Positions 9,682 to 19,638 of a stretch of 64,000 bases of DNA are shown piece by piece. Positions within the stretch are counted from its first letter, which is position 1. Each line of letters begins with the position of its first letter. The stretch is from Agapetus fuscipes (Eukaryota > Arthropoda > Insecta > Trichoptera > Glossosomatidae): NCBI GenBank assembly GCA_951799405.1, contig OX637362.1, forward strand, positions 12,572,493 to 12,636,492, in the 5' to 3' direction. The translations under genes were made by a program, and so were the position numbers. The notes beneath the pieces are model-generated. The model saw only the letters and a list, made by a program, of their open reading frames with translations. It ran no database searches and was not told the DNA's origin.

Positions 9682-10018
9682 GTCCGGTCGATAGCTCAGG
9701 TGGTAGAGTGCTTGCGTTCCATGCCGAAAGCTCGGGTTCGAATCTCACCGAGGTTGTCAGAAATGACTTCCCGTTTCGGTGTTTATTTCAAACCCCAAAA
9801 ATAAAATACCGGCAAGGTTTACTCAGCCTTCACAAGAAATGAGTACCAGCACTCTCGGGAGCCGGGAAACCTCCACTTCAACTGAAGTGGTTGGCGTTAG
9901 GCCGGTCCCCTTACCTGTAAAAATAAATAGGTTCAACTCGCCACATGCGACCCCTTCGGGGATAACGCGGCAAGAAGTCATACTATATGTGTAGCTTAGT
10001 TGCGTTTGCGTTAGAATG
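9682..10018 (+). mobile_element. SINE1, full length
   Basis: Head 'ggtcgatagctcaggtggta' with box B 'gggttcgaatctc', body with 'ggtgtttatttcaaacccc' and 'ttggcgttaggccgg', and 3' end 'gcttagttgcgtttgcgtta' with short GTTGCG-type repeats. Confidence 0.88.
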
Positions 10019-10155
10019 TCATAACATAGCACCGTCAAATTAAAGTACCTATACACTTTTCGCAACAGAAAAGCAAAAAAAAACATAAACATCAGTAAAT
10101 TTTAGCATGAAGCATCTATTTATCTTTATGCATGATAAGATTTAACTTTGTATTA

Positions 10156-10808
10156 CGTCAAACCTGGATAAGTGAGAAAACTCTATAAGTGAGAGGAATA
10201 GCCAGGACCCGTTATTTTAAGCTCCCAAAACCTCTATTAGCGAGAAACAGAAACCTCTGTAAGAGAGAGTCGTTTTTCCCTCATAGACCTCCGTGAGACT
10301 GCTACGAATCTATACCTCAATAAGCAACAGTCGAGCTTATATACAAATTTAGCATCTGCTATTTTATGACTCATTCTTAGCTTTCGTGGAACTTCCTACC
10401 ATTGTTTTTGTATTGTTTTCTCGTTCTATTTCGTGAAACTAAATAATGTTGTTATTCTATCGCATTCTTTTCGAATGGACACGTGTGCCTGTGTATCGTC
10501 CTGTTTGTCGGACTTACTCAGTTTATAGTTATCAATTGCGAAGGCAAGTTCTGTTCTGCATCATGTCAAAACGGAAAATTAAAGTACTGTCATTAAGTGA
10601 TAAACTTAAAATAGTGAATTCGAATTTTATCATATTACATATTAATTACATTGGTACGTTGCTGTGCCTTGTTGTTGCTGCGTACCCCTATAAGAGAGAA
10701 ACGATACCCATGCACCTGCATTCGCGAGAAACTCGGGTTAGTGAGAAACCTCTGTAAACGAGAATGAGATTGTGCTCCCTTGAACTCTCGCTTATCCAGG
10801 TTTGACTG
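10156..10808 (+). mobile_element. pogo/Tigger-like transposon relic, internally deleted
   Basis: Inverted ends: 'gtcaaacctggataagtgag' at 10157 and 'ctcgcttatccaggtttgac' at 10786-10805. Subterminal copies of 'acctctgtaa..gagaa' lie inside. A short reading at 10563-10620, MSKRKIKVLSLSDKLKIVN, resembles the N-terminal helix-turn-helix start of Tigger/CENP-B-type transposases, and then the frame is lost. The catalytic domain is missing. A TA target site is possible at 10154-10155 but is not kept on the right. Confidence 0.6.
10563..10622 (+). pseudogene. Tigger-type transposase N-terminal remnant
   Basis: About 19 codons matching the usual Tigger opening (KRK..VLSLSDKLKI). It sits inside the inverted-repeat element, so it is a remnant of the element's own transposase. 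Identification rests on this short stretch only. Confidence 0.5.
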
Positions 10809-11307
10809 GAGAAGACGTAAGAAATTTAATGGTCAAAATGTAAAAATTAAGAAGCATATCCTACACCCACAAAATAAAAACTCGTTGCTTTTTTTGTATT
10901 TTTTTTTCAGTAAGGTACACGAATAAGGCTTGACCTCGTAGGCGGATCGGGGCCGCGCGCCGTTCACTTCGCCCCAGACGTGTTTACTCTCGCCTCACTT
11001 TGGACTTTGGTCTATTGTAAGTAAATTAATAAAAGTTTTCTGTGCGGGAGTGTTCTCGCTTTTGTTCGCAATGGCTTCATTATGTTTATTGTTCGCGCTG
11101 TGTGTCCCCGAAACGCCGACACATTATTTTGTTTTTGTTTGTTTATATACTTACGTACTTTTTTCCTTTAAGTCACGAACTGGTTTCATCAGAAAAAAAG
11201 TCGTATTGTTGCTTTGACTAAGGAAATACAAAAAGATTACATTTGTAATGTATTTGATATACATCGATACCTTAAAGCTTACACTAAATAAGTGACTTAT
11301 AACAATG
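10809..11307. other. unassigned, with a GC-rich patch
   Basis: 10925-11110 is much richer in G and C than its surroundings ('cggatcggggccgcgcgccg') and follows a pyrimidine tract ending 'ttttttttcag' at 10900-10910, like a splice acceptor. No open frame of useful length follows. It could be part of a non-coding exon or an unknown repeat. Confidence 0.35.
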
Positions 11308-11541
11308 AACGGTCAGTAGTCCAGTGGTAGCACTTCGGACTCGTGAATGAAAGGTTGTGGGCTCAAATCCCGGCGGAGCAAAAAAAAAACATTTATATTT
11401 TCAAATTTTCTCTTCGCTGGGTTGAAAAATTCATAAACCAGTACCAAAGACCGGTCATCAAAAGGTCCATCCAGCCTCACCGCAACTGGGTCTAGCTTGA
11501 GAATTGACGCTTTATACAGCGACGACCAAGCTCGTAAAAAA
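11308..11541 (+). mobile_element. SINE2, near full length
   Basis: Head with box A 'cagtagtccagtggtagc' and box B 'gggctcaaatccc', body with 'ttcgctgggttgaaaaattc', 'accaaagaccggtcatcaaa' and 'caactgggtctagcttgaga', ending 'gaccaagctcgtaaaaaag'. SINE1 follows with no gap. Confidence 0.85.
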
Positions 11542-11706
11542 GTCCGGTCGATAGCTTAATTGGTAAAATGCTTGCATTCCATGCCGAGAGCAAGGGTGAG
11601 ATCCAAAGGCTTACTCAGTCTTTGCAAGAAATGAGAACCAGCTCCCCCGGGAGCTGCGAAACCCCCACTTCAACTGAAAGTGGTTGGTGTGAGGCCGGCC
11701 CCTAAT
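11542..11706 (+). mobile_element. SINE1, internally deleted
   Basis: Head 'tccggtcgatagcttaattg' with a weak box B ('gggtgagatcc'), then a jump straight to 'ggcttactcagtctttgcaa' and the middle of the body. The 3' end after 'ggccggcccct' is missing. Confidence 0.75.
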
Positions 11707-12241
11707 CAGTATATATTATAATTACGTTATTTTTCTGATTTCTTCATTTTTTCATTAATTTACAAATCTTTAATAAACTAAGGAATTTATTTCTCGCGTA
11801 TACTCGTATTAACTGCTTGCTTAAAAATTTCTAACATGAAGATGTTCCTTGCTAAGTACTGTGAGGGTTTTTCCTCTCTGTCCTGCTGATTGACACAATT
11901 AATAATTAACAGCCACTTTAATATGTTTACTTTTATTCCTTTCACAATGTATACACAATAAACCACAGCACAATAATATTAATTATTCTTAATTACACAG
12001 GCTTCTGGCTCTCACGCCAGGCAAGCTTCTTTCTCTCTTTTTTATATTCTTTTGTTTTCCTTTTCATTCAAATTCAAATCTCATGTTCCATTTTACCTAA
12101 CAAACAAATCCATCTCGTTACAGTACAGTGCGGTAACCAAATACATGCTAATATAATAATTACATACAAACGCTTTTCAGTAAACCAGGTATCACACTGC
12201 AACATAAATCCTTACCTCTTGCGCTCCTGCACCTTAGAAGC
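11707..12241. other. unassigned
   Basis: AT-rich sequence with pyrimidine-rich patches near 12020-12060; nothing recognised. Confidence 0.4.
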
Positions 12242-12370
12242 ACAGAGGCGTTACATAGCATATCTAATCTTATCTAATCTAAGTCTCAAAGATAATATGT
12301 CACATTAGGGATTTACATTATATACAGTCTCACAGGCACACACGTACAAGTTCGCGCTTGCACATATAAG
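12242..12370 (-). mobile_element. RTE1 3' end, truncated
   Basis: Minus-strand tail 'tatctaatcttatctaatct' followed by the UTR end. Sequence between 'gcgcttgcacat' and 'aagtcacggagcatacac' is deleted. Confidence 0.7.
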
Positions 12371-12418
12371 TCACGGAGCATACACAAAAAATTACATTAG
12401 TGCTTGAATTCTATTACG

Positions 12419-12675
12419 TGAGCCCACGTTCGAATCCCACTGAGGGTGCCAGAAATGATTTCTTGTTTCGGTGTTTATTTCAAATCCCAAAATAAAATTT
12501 ACTCAGCCTTCACAAGAAATGAGTACCAGCCCCGTCAGGATCTGGGAAACCATCACTTGAACTGAAGGGGTTGGCGTATGGCTGGACCCCTTACCTGTAC
12601 AAATAAATAGGTTTCACTCGCCACCTGCTAAGCCCTTCGGGGTAGCAGTATACGTGTAGCTTAGTTGTGTTGCTT
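12419..12675 (+). mobile_element. SINE1, 5'-truncated
   Basis: Begins at box B ('cacgttcgaatcccactgag') and runs to 'gtgtagcttagttgtgttgc'. Box A is lost. Confidence 0.8.
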
Positions 12676-12889
12676 TAGAAAGCGCCAATTCTCAAGCAAG
12701 ACCCAGCTGTTGTTAAGCTGGATGAATATATGGTGACCGGTCTTTGGTAAAGGTAAATTTATTTTTCGCACAAAGTGAAGAGCTTATTTGAAAATTTAAA
12801 TATTTTTTCGCTCTCCGCCGGGATTCATTCGAACCCACTACCTTCCAATCAGCAGTCCAAAGCGCTAACCATTAAACTACGGACCGGTC
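12676..12889 (-). mobile_element. SINE2
   Basis: Minus-strand copy abutting the SINE1 3' end: 'agaaagcgccaattctcaag' to 'ccattaaactacggaccggt'. Both promoter boxes are visible but altered. Confidence 0.8.
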
Positions 12890-13185
12890 GTAAAATGTTA
12901 TGAAAGAAACACAAGTAGTGTTCCCATTGTATTGCTATTTATTAAGTAAATTCAACCTTATTCTACACACCTGAGTCGAGTTAGCACACCCGTGTGTAAG
13001 CTGCGCTTGCGAGCACAGCCGGATTGTTTCCCGGAGCGTGTAATGCAGTGAAATCTCCGACATAATACGGCTAATTCTGCAGCCGGTCAGCGTCTTAGCG
13101 CTTACACGGAGTGGCGTAAATAAATCTAAACGCTTTTGTGGAAATGGGGTTAAAGTAGGTTTAGGGGTGCGGAATATCACATCCA
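12890..13185. other. unassigned
   Basis: Mixed-composition sequence; the short minus ORF over it shows no motif. Confidence 0.35.
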
Positions 13186-13367
13186 ATCTAATCTTATCTA
13201 ATCTAAGCTGCAAAATATAAGTTACATTAGAGATTCACATTACATGCATTTTCACAAAACAGACATGTTTAAGTTCGCGTTTAAACATGCCGCATGTAGT
13301 CCTACAATATAAAAATCCGAATCTCATAGGAACATACACCCTGCAACTCCTGCCGACCTTCTCTGGC
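13186..13367 (-). mobile_element. RTE1 3' end, 5'-truncated
   Basis: Minus-strand: tail 'atctaatcttatctaatcta', then the UTR up to 'cctgccgaccttctctgg', where SINE1 begins. Confidence 0.8.
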
Positions 13368-13464
13368 TGGTTCTCATTTCTTGTGAAGGCTAAGTAAGCC
13401 TTTGAGATCGAACCCTTGCTCTCGGCATGGAATACAAGCATTCTACCAATTGAGCTATCGACCT
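13368..13464 (-). mobile_element. SINE1, internally deleted 5' part
   Basis: Minus-strand head ('gctcaattggtagaatgctt') joined directly to the 'cttactta..ccttcacaag' block. It shares this internal deletion with the copy at 11542-11706, which suggests a common subfamily. Confidence 0.75.
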
Positions 13465-13699
13465 TTTTACGAGCTTGATCGTCGTCGCTACAAAGTGCCA
13501 ATTCTCAAGCAAGACCCATTTGCTGTAAGGCTGGATGGACCTTTGGTGACCGGTCATTGGTAAAGGTTTTATGAATTTTTCAACCCGGCGAAGAGCAAAT
13601 TTGAAAATATAAATGGTATTTTTTTGTGCTCCGCCGGGAATCGAACCCACAACCTTCCCATTCAGAGTCCGCTGCGCTTCCCGCACCATCCCCGACCGG
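13465..13699 (-). mobile_element. SINE2, full length, abutting R1
   Basis: Minus-strand copy from 'gagcttgatcgtcgtcgcta' to the head 'gaaccggtc' side at 13699. The R1-clade sequence starts immediately after, so the long plus-strand ORF beginning at 13613 has its first ~29 codons in antisense SINE2. Confidence 0.8.
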
Positions 13700-15880
13700 T
13701 ATGGGGTTTCACCTGTGGCGTTCCTTAAGAACGCCCTCCGGAGATCACTTCGAGTGTATAAGCAGGAGATGAAGAAGGAAAAGAAGGCCGCGTGGCGCGC
13801 GTTCATCACTGCTAGCACTAATCCGGACCCCTGGGGAGAGGCATACCGCATGGTAACGTCTAGCGTCACGCTGGGCGGGGTGCTTAGCGGAATCACTCTT
13901 CCTGGGGCGCGCGGCCACTCTGGCACACTCACGTCCACGTGCGAGGCCTTCCTCGACGCGCTCATCACCACGGACTGCCCGCTGATTGACAGCGAGCAAG
14001 ATGCACAGATCCGTGCCGAGGCTGCGCGTCCATTGGATAGCGCAGAGTCGTCTCTACCCACCTTCAGTGAGATAGATGCGATTGTAAAATCACTTGCTCC
14101 GCGGAAAGCCCCTGGACTAGATAGAATCAATAATTCTATGGTCAAGGTGGCGTGGGCCGTAGCCCCACACGACATTAAAGCCATTTTCGCCGCGTGCATC
14201 CAGCAAGGAGTCTTCCCGCGCTGTTGGAAGGTCGGCCTCCTCAAGGTACTCCGCAAAACCACCGCGAAACCACCGACGGACCCTAAAGCATATCGCCCCA
14301 TAACCCTTCTCCCAGTCCTTGGGAAGATACTCGAAAAGCTCATCGCTAATCGAGTTGAATCCCACCTCACCACTTCCGGAATGTCAATTTCCGCCCGCCA
14401 GTATGGCTTCCGGCCTGGCCTCTCTACGGAGGACGCCATCCGGTCGGCCATGGAGGCGGTCAGGGAATCGACTTCCAAGTACGTACTGGCGGTTCTCCTG
14501 GACATTTCAGGCGCTTTCGATAGCGCCTGGTGGCCCATGATCTTGGCGAAGCTCAGGCGTCGTAATATTCCGGCTAATATATACGACTGCATAGCTTCGT
14601 ACTTCTCCGCGCGACGCGTTACGATGGACGCGGGCCCCACCCTTATTGAGAGGGATGTATTCAGGGGATGCCCCCAGGGCTCAGTCCTCGGGCCCCTCCT
14701 CTGGAACATCCTGTTTGATGACCTTCTCTCTCTCCCTCTCCCCCAGGGCTGCGAGGTGCGTGCTTACGCGGACGATGCGCTTCTCACTGTGGAGGCGGGA
14801 TCACGTGCTGAGATGGAATCTCTATCTCAGTCAGCCCTCCGCGCCATAGCAGACTGGGGGGTTAATAATAAGCTCTCCTTTGCTCCCCACAAGACCGAAG
14901 CTATCCTCCTCAAGGGTAAGCTAGACGTCGGTAGACCCCCAAAAATAATGTTCCTAGACACACGCGTAAAATTCTCGCGGACCGTAGTATACCTGGGCGT
15001 TTCCCTGAACGCCAACTTCCCCTTCGTTGAGCACGCGAAAGCCATCACCCAGAAGGCGAATAGCGCATTCGGGAAGATGGCTCGACTATCGAACACGTCG
15101 TGGGGCCTGCGGGGTCGTGCACTCCGCATCCTCTATGACTCGGTCTTCCTCGGCACCGCCGCTTATGCGGCGTCATGCTGGGCGGACAAGTGTCGGCGTG
15201 GAAATGCACGACGCGCGGCGCTTTCCGGTCAGAGGAGTTCGTTGCTCCTCCTGACAAAAGCGTACCGATCCACCGCGACGGACTCGCTCCCGGCCCTAGC
15301 CGGGGTGCTCCCCCTCGACCTCGAGCTCCAGTACCGCGCCGCTATCGGTTCTCTCAGGCGAGGCCTCCCGGCCAAGCTTGAACATCAGGTGATCCCGCCG
15401 CCGCCGGATGGACGCCTGACGCAGCGTGTCAGGGACTCGGTTCGCGACGCTATATACGCACAGTGGCAAAGGTACTGGGACGTCACATCGTGTGACAAGG
15501 TCATCTACTCCTTTTTTCCGTCGATCAGGGAGCGCATGGCTGCGCGGTGGCTCGTCCCGGACCACTTCACCAGCCAGTTCCTCACTGGTCACGGGAAATT
15601 TGCGCACTACCTTTTAGAACGGGGCGTCATCTCTCAGGGTGGAGGGGAGTGTTTGTGCGGACCCATTGCCCAGGACGTGCGGCACGTCCTGTGGGATTGC
15701 CCTCTGCTGCACTCTCAACGAGAGCTCCTCATCGACGCAGTCCGGCCGGCCGGTTCCGGACCGGTCGGCTACGCGGACCTCGTTGCCAGTAGAGCCAACT
15801 ACCTTGCATTCCGCCGCTTCTGCCAGTCCTGGCACGAGTTCGCAGCCGCGGGCTCAAGACTGGGCAGAGGTGACCATTAG
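13700..15880 (+). CDS. R1-clade pol: reverse transcriptase fragment
   Basis: 727 codons open to the stop at 15878-15880; the only upstream ATG (13613) lies in antisense SINE2, so the natural start is missing. In order: linker before RT (AAWRAFITASTNPDPWGEAY), RKAPGLD (14102-14122), YRPITLLPVLGK (near 14287), QYGFRPGLSTEDA (14399), motif A LLDISGAFD with catalytic Asp codon at 14501, GCPQGSVLGPL (14666), and YADD (14765-14776). Near the C-terminus a Cys-x-Cys...His...Cys cluster (CLCGPIAQDVRHVLWDC, 15650-15705) matches the knuckle of R1-type ORF2 proteins. RT catalytic residues are intact, but without endonuclease and promoter the copy should be immobile. R1-clade assignment is from motif style; TRAS, SART or another R1 branch is possible. 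Confidence 0.85.
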   Translation, partial: YGVSPVAFLKNALRRSLRVYKQEMKKEKKAAWRAFITASTNPDPWGEAYRMVTSSVTLGGVLSGITLPGARGHSGTLTSTCEAFLDALITTDCPLIDSEQDAQIRAEAARPLDSAESSLPTFSEIDAIVKSLAPRKAPGLDRINNSMVKVAWAVAPHDIKAIFAACIQQGVFPRCWKVGLLKVLRKTTAKPPTDPKAYRPITLLPVLGKILEKLIANRVESHLTTSGMSISARQYGFRPGLSTEDAIRSAMEAVRESTSKYVLAVLLDISGAFDSAWWPMILAKLRRRNIPANIYDCIASYFSARRVTMDAGPTLIERDVFRGCPQGSVLGPLLWNILFDDLLSLPLPQGCEVRAYADDALLTVEAGSRAEMESLSQSALRAIADWGVNNKLSFAPHKTEAILLKGKLDVGRPPKIMFLDTRVKFSRTVVYLGVSLNANFPFVEHAKAITQKANSAFGKMARLSNTSWGLRGRALRILYDSVFLGTAAYAASCWADKCRRGNARRAALSGQRSSLLLLTKAYRSTATDSLPALAGVLPLDLELQYRAAIGSLRRGLPAKLEHQVIPPPPDGRLTQRVRDSVRDAIYAQWQRYWDVTSCDKVIYSFFPSIRERMAARWLVPDHFTSQFLTGHGKFAHYLLERGVISQGGGECLCGPIAQDVRHVLWDCPLLHSQRELLIDAVRPAGSGPVGYADLVASRANYLAFRRFCQSWHEFAAAGSRLGRGDH

Positions 15881-16150
15881 CCCTCAGTCAGTCCTCGCGA
15901 CACCCATACATATTGACGTATGTACACCCATAACTTACTGCGCTCAGCGCGGATGGCAACTCGTTCGATACACGTCAATGAAGGGCTCCCGTCAGGCACA
16001 TTAGCTTCAGTAACCTCGACGTTCTGGGGAGGGTGGGACTTCTTAGAGTCATGCGTTAGCCCCTGATTTGAGGATCCTCTTTTTCCTTTCTTGAGTAGAG
16101 TAACTTTAGCTGATTAACTTCAACGGGAAGGCCTTCCGCCGCCAAAAAAA
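15881..16150 (+). other. R1-clade 3' UTR
   Basis: Follows the pol stop and ends in AAAAAAA. It contains no ORF of note. It is the best probe for finding sister copies. Confidence 0.65.
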
Positions 16151-16200
16151 CATTGCAAGTGAAGTATCACCAAGTGAAGCGACTCCGCATGAGTTGTATG

Positions 16201-16262
16201 AACTTGGTGGGTGGAGGTGGGTAAAGTGCCTGCTACCACTGAGCTACGGACCTGTCATCGGA
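16201..16262 (-). mobile_element. SINE2 head, decayed
   Basis: Minus-strand 'gctaccactgagctacggac' resembles the SINE2 box A region; the rest has diverged. Confidence 0.45.
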
Positions 16263-16375
16263 CATCAGTGCAAAAAAAAATTCATTTTTTTAAAAACGGA
16301 TTGTAATATTTTGTTACAGGCAAATCTCAACTGGATTGTTTGTTGATTTTTAAAATGTAATTTGTTGTGTATGTT

Positions 16376-16610
16376 CCTTAACTTGTAGGTTGGTATGTAG
16401 TTGACCACCCATGCTGTAGAAAAGGGTTCACTTTGCCAATGTCACTCCTGTTTCAGGAAAGGTCGGCAAGGCTGTATGTTCATTTGAGATTTGGTTCACA
16501 TGCCATGTGCAAGCGCGAACTTGTACTTGTCTGCTTATGAGAATCCATATAATGTGAATCCCCAATGTTACATATCTTTGCAACTTAGATGAGATTAGAT
16601 TACATTACAT
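16376..16610 (+). mobile_element. RTE1 3' UTR copy
   Basis: From 'gttccttaacttgtaggttg' to 'cttagatgagattagattac'. The upstream 'aatttgttgtgtatgtt' is shared with other copies, so the repeated unit extends beyond CCTTGAC in some copies. Confidence 0.8.
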
Positions 16611-16654
16611 GGGATTCAAACCCAAGCTTTCTCTAAAAAGATACTCTTCCAATT

Positions 16655-16903
16655 TATTATTTAAAAATTCAATAGGATAAAACAGAGTTTTAATTCACTT
16701 TTTATTTCATTTAAATTATACCTAACCATAAAACATTTGAGTCTTATATTTCTGTAAAACTTTGTCTTTGAATTTTTGTTTTGAAAATTATTTTATCAAA
16801 ATATTTGTAATAATTATGCTCCTAAAGATGCCATATTGCATGACTTATTGCAAAAAAAAAAAGAAATAAAACTCTGTTTTATCCTATTGCATTTTTAAAT
16901 AAT
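16655..16903. mobile_element. AT-rich inverted-repeat element (MITE?)
   Basis: Arms of about 38 bp: 'ttcaataggataaaacagag' near 16668 and 'ctctgttttatcctattgca' at 16872-16891, extending into 'attatttaaaaa' and its mirror. No duplication is clear. Confidence 0.5.
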
Positions 16904-17213
16904 ACGATAGACAAATGGACTTTCACTGTGTGAATAGATTTACACTTAAAAATATCTTCCAATTTAGCTTAACTTCGGATGTTTTTTTTTTCAAAAACAA
17001 TTTCAGAACAAAGAGTTTTAAAAGGTTCGTTCCAGTTTTTAGCTCTGCACTGATAATACAATGGTGGTATGTGATCAGGTGAATCCCAAATACCTGTTTC
17101 AATACGACACACACTGCCTCTATTTGCAGCTAAAACCTGAAACCAGCTACGATATCTATCGAAGCTAGGGATATCAAGTGCTTTGCTGAAATTCCCATAT
17201 TATGCAGATTAAA
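16904..17213. other. unassigned
   Basis: AT-rich; a 63-codon minus ORF is low complexity. Confidence 0.35.
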
Positions 17214-17400
17214 TTTCCTTGACTACAAAGTTGCTGTGATGCTGACCACCCATACTATCAAAAATGGTCCACTTTGCAAATGTCAACCGCTTGTTAATGG
17301 GAAGGTTGGAAAGAGTTGCAGGTCTTATGCTAGTTAAAGACAGATTTTTATGTTGTGAGTTCACATGCGGCATGTGAAAGCGCAAACCTGGGACACTTTG
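17214..17400 (+). mobile_element. RTE1 3' UTR, 3'-truncated
   Basis: 'tccttgactacaaagttgct' to 'gcggcatgtgaaagcgcaaa'; the last ~70 bases and the tail are missing. Confidence 0.7.
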
Positions 17401-17618
17401 AAGAAAAACATTTATAAAAAAGTGATGAAATATCTGAACTTGCACAATTTTTTCTTTCTTATTTTAGACTGCTTTGATTAAGCTGGTTGTAAGATTTTTG
17501 CAGAAGTCAATAAAAAATTACGAACCGAGTGGTTAAAGAAACTCAAGTTTCTGGAATATTTGACTGTTGCTCTATATATGTTTACAAACCCGTCCTCAAA
17601 TATGGCCTAATTTACGGA

Positions 17619-17888
17619 CCGGTCCGCGGTCTAGTGGTAAGCCCTTTAGACTCGTAACTGGAAAGTGGTGGGTTCGAATTCCGGTGGATTGCAAAAAAAA
17701 AATGTTTTTCATATTTTCAAATATGCTCCTCGTTCAAATACCTTCTTATAATGAAGACCGGTCACTGAAAGTCCATTCAGCCATACAGCGACTGGGTCTC
17801 GCTTCAGAATTGGCGCTTTCTAGCTCGCAAAGGGCTCTTGAGGTGTGATTTACACAAGAACAGAGCTCACTAAATAAATGATCCTGAT
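17619..17888 (+). mobile_element. SINE2, full length
   Basis: Head 'ggtccgcggtctagtggtaa' with box B 'gggttcgaattcc', body and 3' end 'ctcactaaataaatgatcct'. It shows the complete SINE2 end ('cttgaggtgtgatt...aaataaat'), absent from several other copies. Confidence 0.85.
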
Positions 17889-17991
17889 ATATCCTGATTG
17901 ATTGTGACGTCAAAAAGTTATGTAATGCATACAAATTTGAAAATAAATTATTTGATTTATTTGATTTGATTTGATATTATAATGATTTATT

Positions 17992-18247
17992 ACCTTGATT
18001 TATAGGGTGGTATGCAGCTGACCACAAATGCTGTAAAAATGGTTCACTTTGCCAATGTCACCCATGTTTCAGGAAAGGATGGCAATAGTTGCAGTGTGTA
18101 TGTCCATTTGAGATTTGGGATTTTATATTGTAGGTTCACATGCGGCATGTGCAAGTGAGAATTTGTACGTGTCTGCTAGTGAAAATGCATATAATGTGAA
18201 TCCCCACGGTTACATATCTTTGCAACTTAAATTAAGTAGATAAGATT
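17992..18247 (+). mobile_element. RTE1 3' UTR copy
   Basis: 'ccttgatttatagggtggta' to 'gcaacttaaattaagtagat'; the tail repeats are decayed. Confidence 0.8.
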
Positions 18248-18253
18248 GACAAT

Positions 18254-18768
18254 ACCGGTCCGTAGTCCAGTTGTAGCACTTCGGACTCGTAAATGGTAGG
18301 ATGTGGGTTTGAATACCGGCGGAGTACAAAAAAATAACATTTATACGTCATATTGACATGACTTATAGGTTGGTATGCGGCTGACCACCCATACTGTAAA
18401 AAAAATGGTTCACTTTGCCAATGTCACCCCTGTTTCAGGGAAGGACGGCAAGAGTTGCAGGGCTTATGTTCATTTGAGATTGGGTTTTTATATTGTAGGC
18501 CCACATTCGGCATGTGTTAGCGCGAAATTATACAGGTCTGCTTGTGGGAATGCATTTAATATAAATCTTAAATGATATATATCTTTGCAGCTTAGATTAG
18601 ATTAGATTAGATTAGATTCAAATTTGCCTTTCGCTAAGTTGAAAATTTCATAAACCTTTACCAAAGACCGGTCATCAAAAGGAATATCCAGCCTTACAGC
18701 AACTGGGTCTTGCTTGAGAATTGGCGCTTTCTACAGCGACAACCAAGCTCACCAAATAAGTCAGGCTT
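18254..18768 (+). mobile_element. SINE2, interrupted by RTE1
   Basis: 5' part 18254-18345 ('accggtccgtagtccagttg' to 'aataacatttata') and 3' part 18618-18768 ('tcaaatttgcctttcgctaa' to 'ccaagctcaccaaataagtc'). The two parts are contiguous in other copies, so the RTE1 copy between them is a later insertion. Confidence 0.75.
18356..18617 (+). mobile_element. RTE1 3' UTR copy inside SINE2
   Basis: From 'catgacttataggttggtat' to 'cagcttagattagattagat' with at least five TTAGA units. The length of the tail and its clean sequence suggest a young copy. Confidence 0.8.
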
Positions 18769-19235
18769 TTTTTTTTTAAAGTAGCCAATATATTATGCAA
18801 TATTTTGGTTCAACTACAAATCGGCTTAAATGATAAGGCAATGCATTCACATAACAGTGGGGCCAATAGATTCCAATAAATCCATTATTATGAGGATTCA
18901 TTGCGAATAGCAAAGATTACAAAACGCGCATAAATTTGTTCTGGAAATGTGTGCGCCAGCCAATGTATGGGCGGCAGAACGATTCTCGCAGGGGCGCTAT
19001 CTACATAAGGGCGCCGTAAAATCCCAGTAATTCCGGACAATAAAATCCCGGGCGGTAAACAACAACAAGAACAGAAAAAAGATCGTTCCCGGATCTGCAT
19101 TTACGCGGTGTGAAACACAGGTTACCACAATTGCTTTTTACACCGGAGTATCACATGTTTCACGGAGTGCTACAGCAAAGTCAAGGGGAAGAAATTACAG
19201 TGCTCTATACGGCGTTTTTTTTTCTATGTTATCTT
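18769..19235. other. unassigned
   Basis: Includes a GC-richer stretch at 18940-19110; the 70-codon minus ORF there has no known motif. Confidence 0.35.
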
Positions 19236-19480
19236 TAATCTAAGTTGCAAAGATATGTAACATTGAAGATTCACGTTATATGCATTTTCACAAGCAGACA
19301 TGTATAAGTTCGCGATGAAACATGCCGCACATAGACTTAAAATATTAAAATCAAAATCTTAAATGAATATACACCCTGCAACCTTTCCCGACCTTCCCTG
19401 GAAGAGGGGTGACATTGATCAAGTGAATCATTTTCTACAGAATGGGTGGTCAGCCGCATACCAACCTATTAGTCATGGAA
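19236..19480 (-). mobile_element. RTE1 3' UTR copy
   Basis: Minus-strand 'taatctaagttgcaaagata' to 'accaacctattagtcatgga'. Confidence 0.8.
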
Positions 19481-19638
19481 CTTTCATATTACATGCATTC
19501 CCACAAGCATACACGTATACGTTTGCGCTTATTTATACAGATAAGCTGAAAATGGACTTACAACATAAAAACCTAATTTCAAATTAACATAACCCTGCAT
19601 CTCTTGTCGACCTTTCCTGAACCATTTTTTACAGGAAC
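19481..19638 (-). mobile_element. second RTE1 3' UTR piece, tandem
   Basis: Directly follows the previous copy in the same orientation ('ttacatgcattcccacaagc' to 'gaaccattttttacagg'), lacking its 3' tail. Confidence 0.7.

Larger units (their letters stand above)
13700..16150 (+). mobile_element. R1-clade non-LTR retrotransposon, 5'-truncated
   Basis: GC-rich block (pol fragment plus ~265-base 3' UTR) ending in a short A-run at 16145-16151 after 'gaaggccttccgccgcc'. ORF1 and the endonuclease part of ORF2 are missing. Base composition differs strongly from the flanks, as often seen for R1/TRAS/SART-type elements. The 5' border is the SINE2 head at 13699/13700; no target duplication was found. 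Confidence 0.85.

Noticed and set aside
13390..14709. 439-codon minus-strand ORF
   Set aside because: It is antisense to the R1-clade RT; GC-rich codon bias keeps the opposite strand open.
18600..18617. Telomeric repeat
   Set aside because: The units are TTAGA, not the insect TTAGG, and always sit at the 3' end of RTE1 copies.
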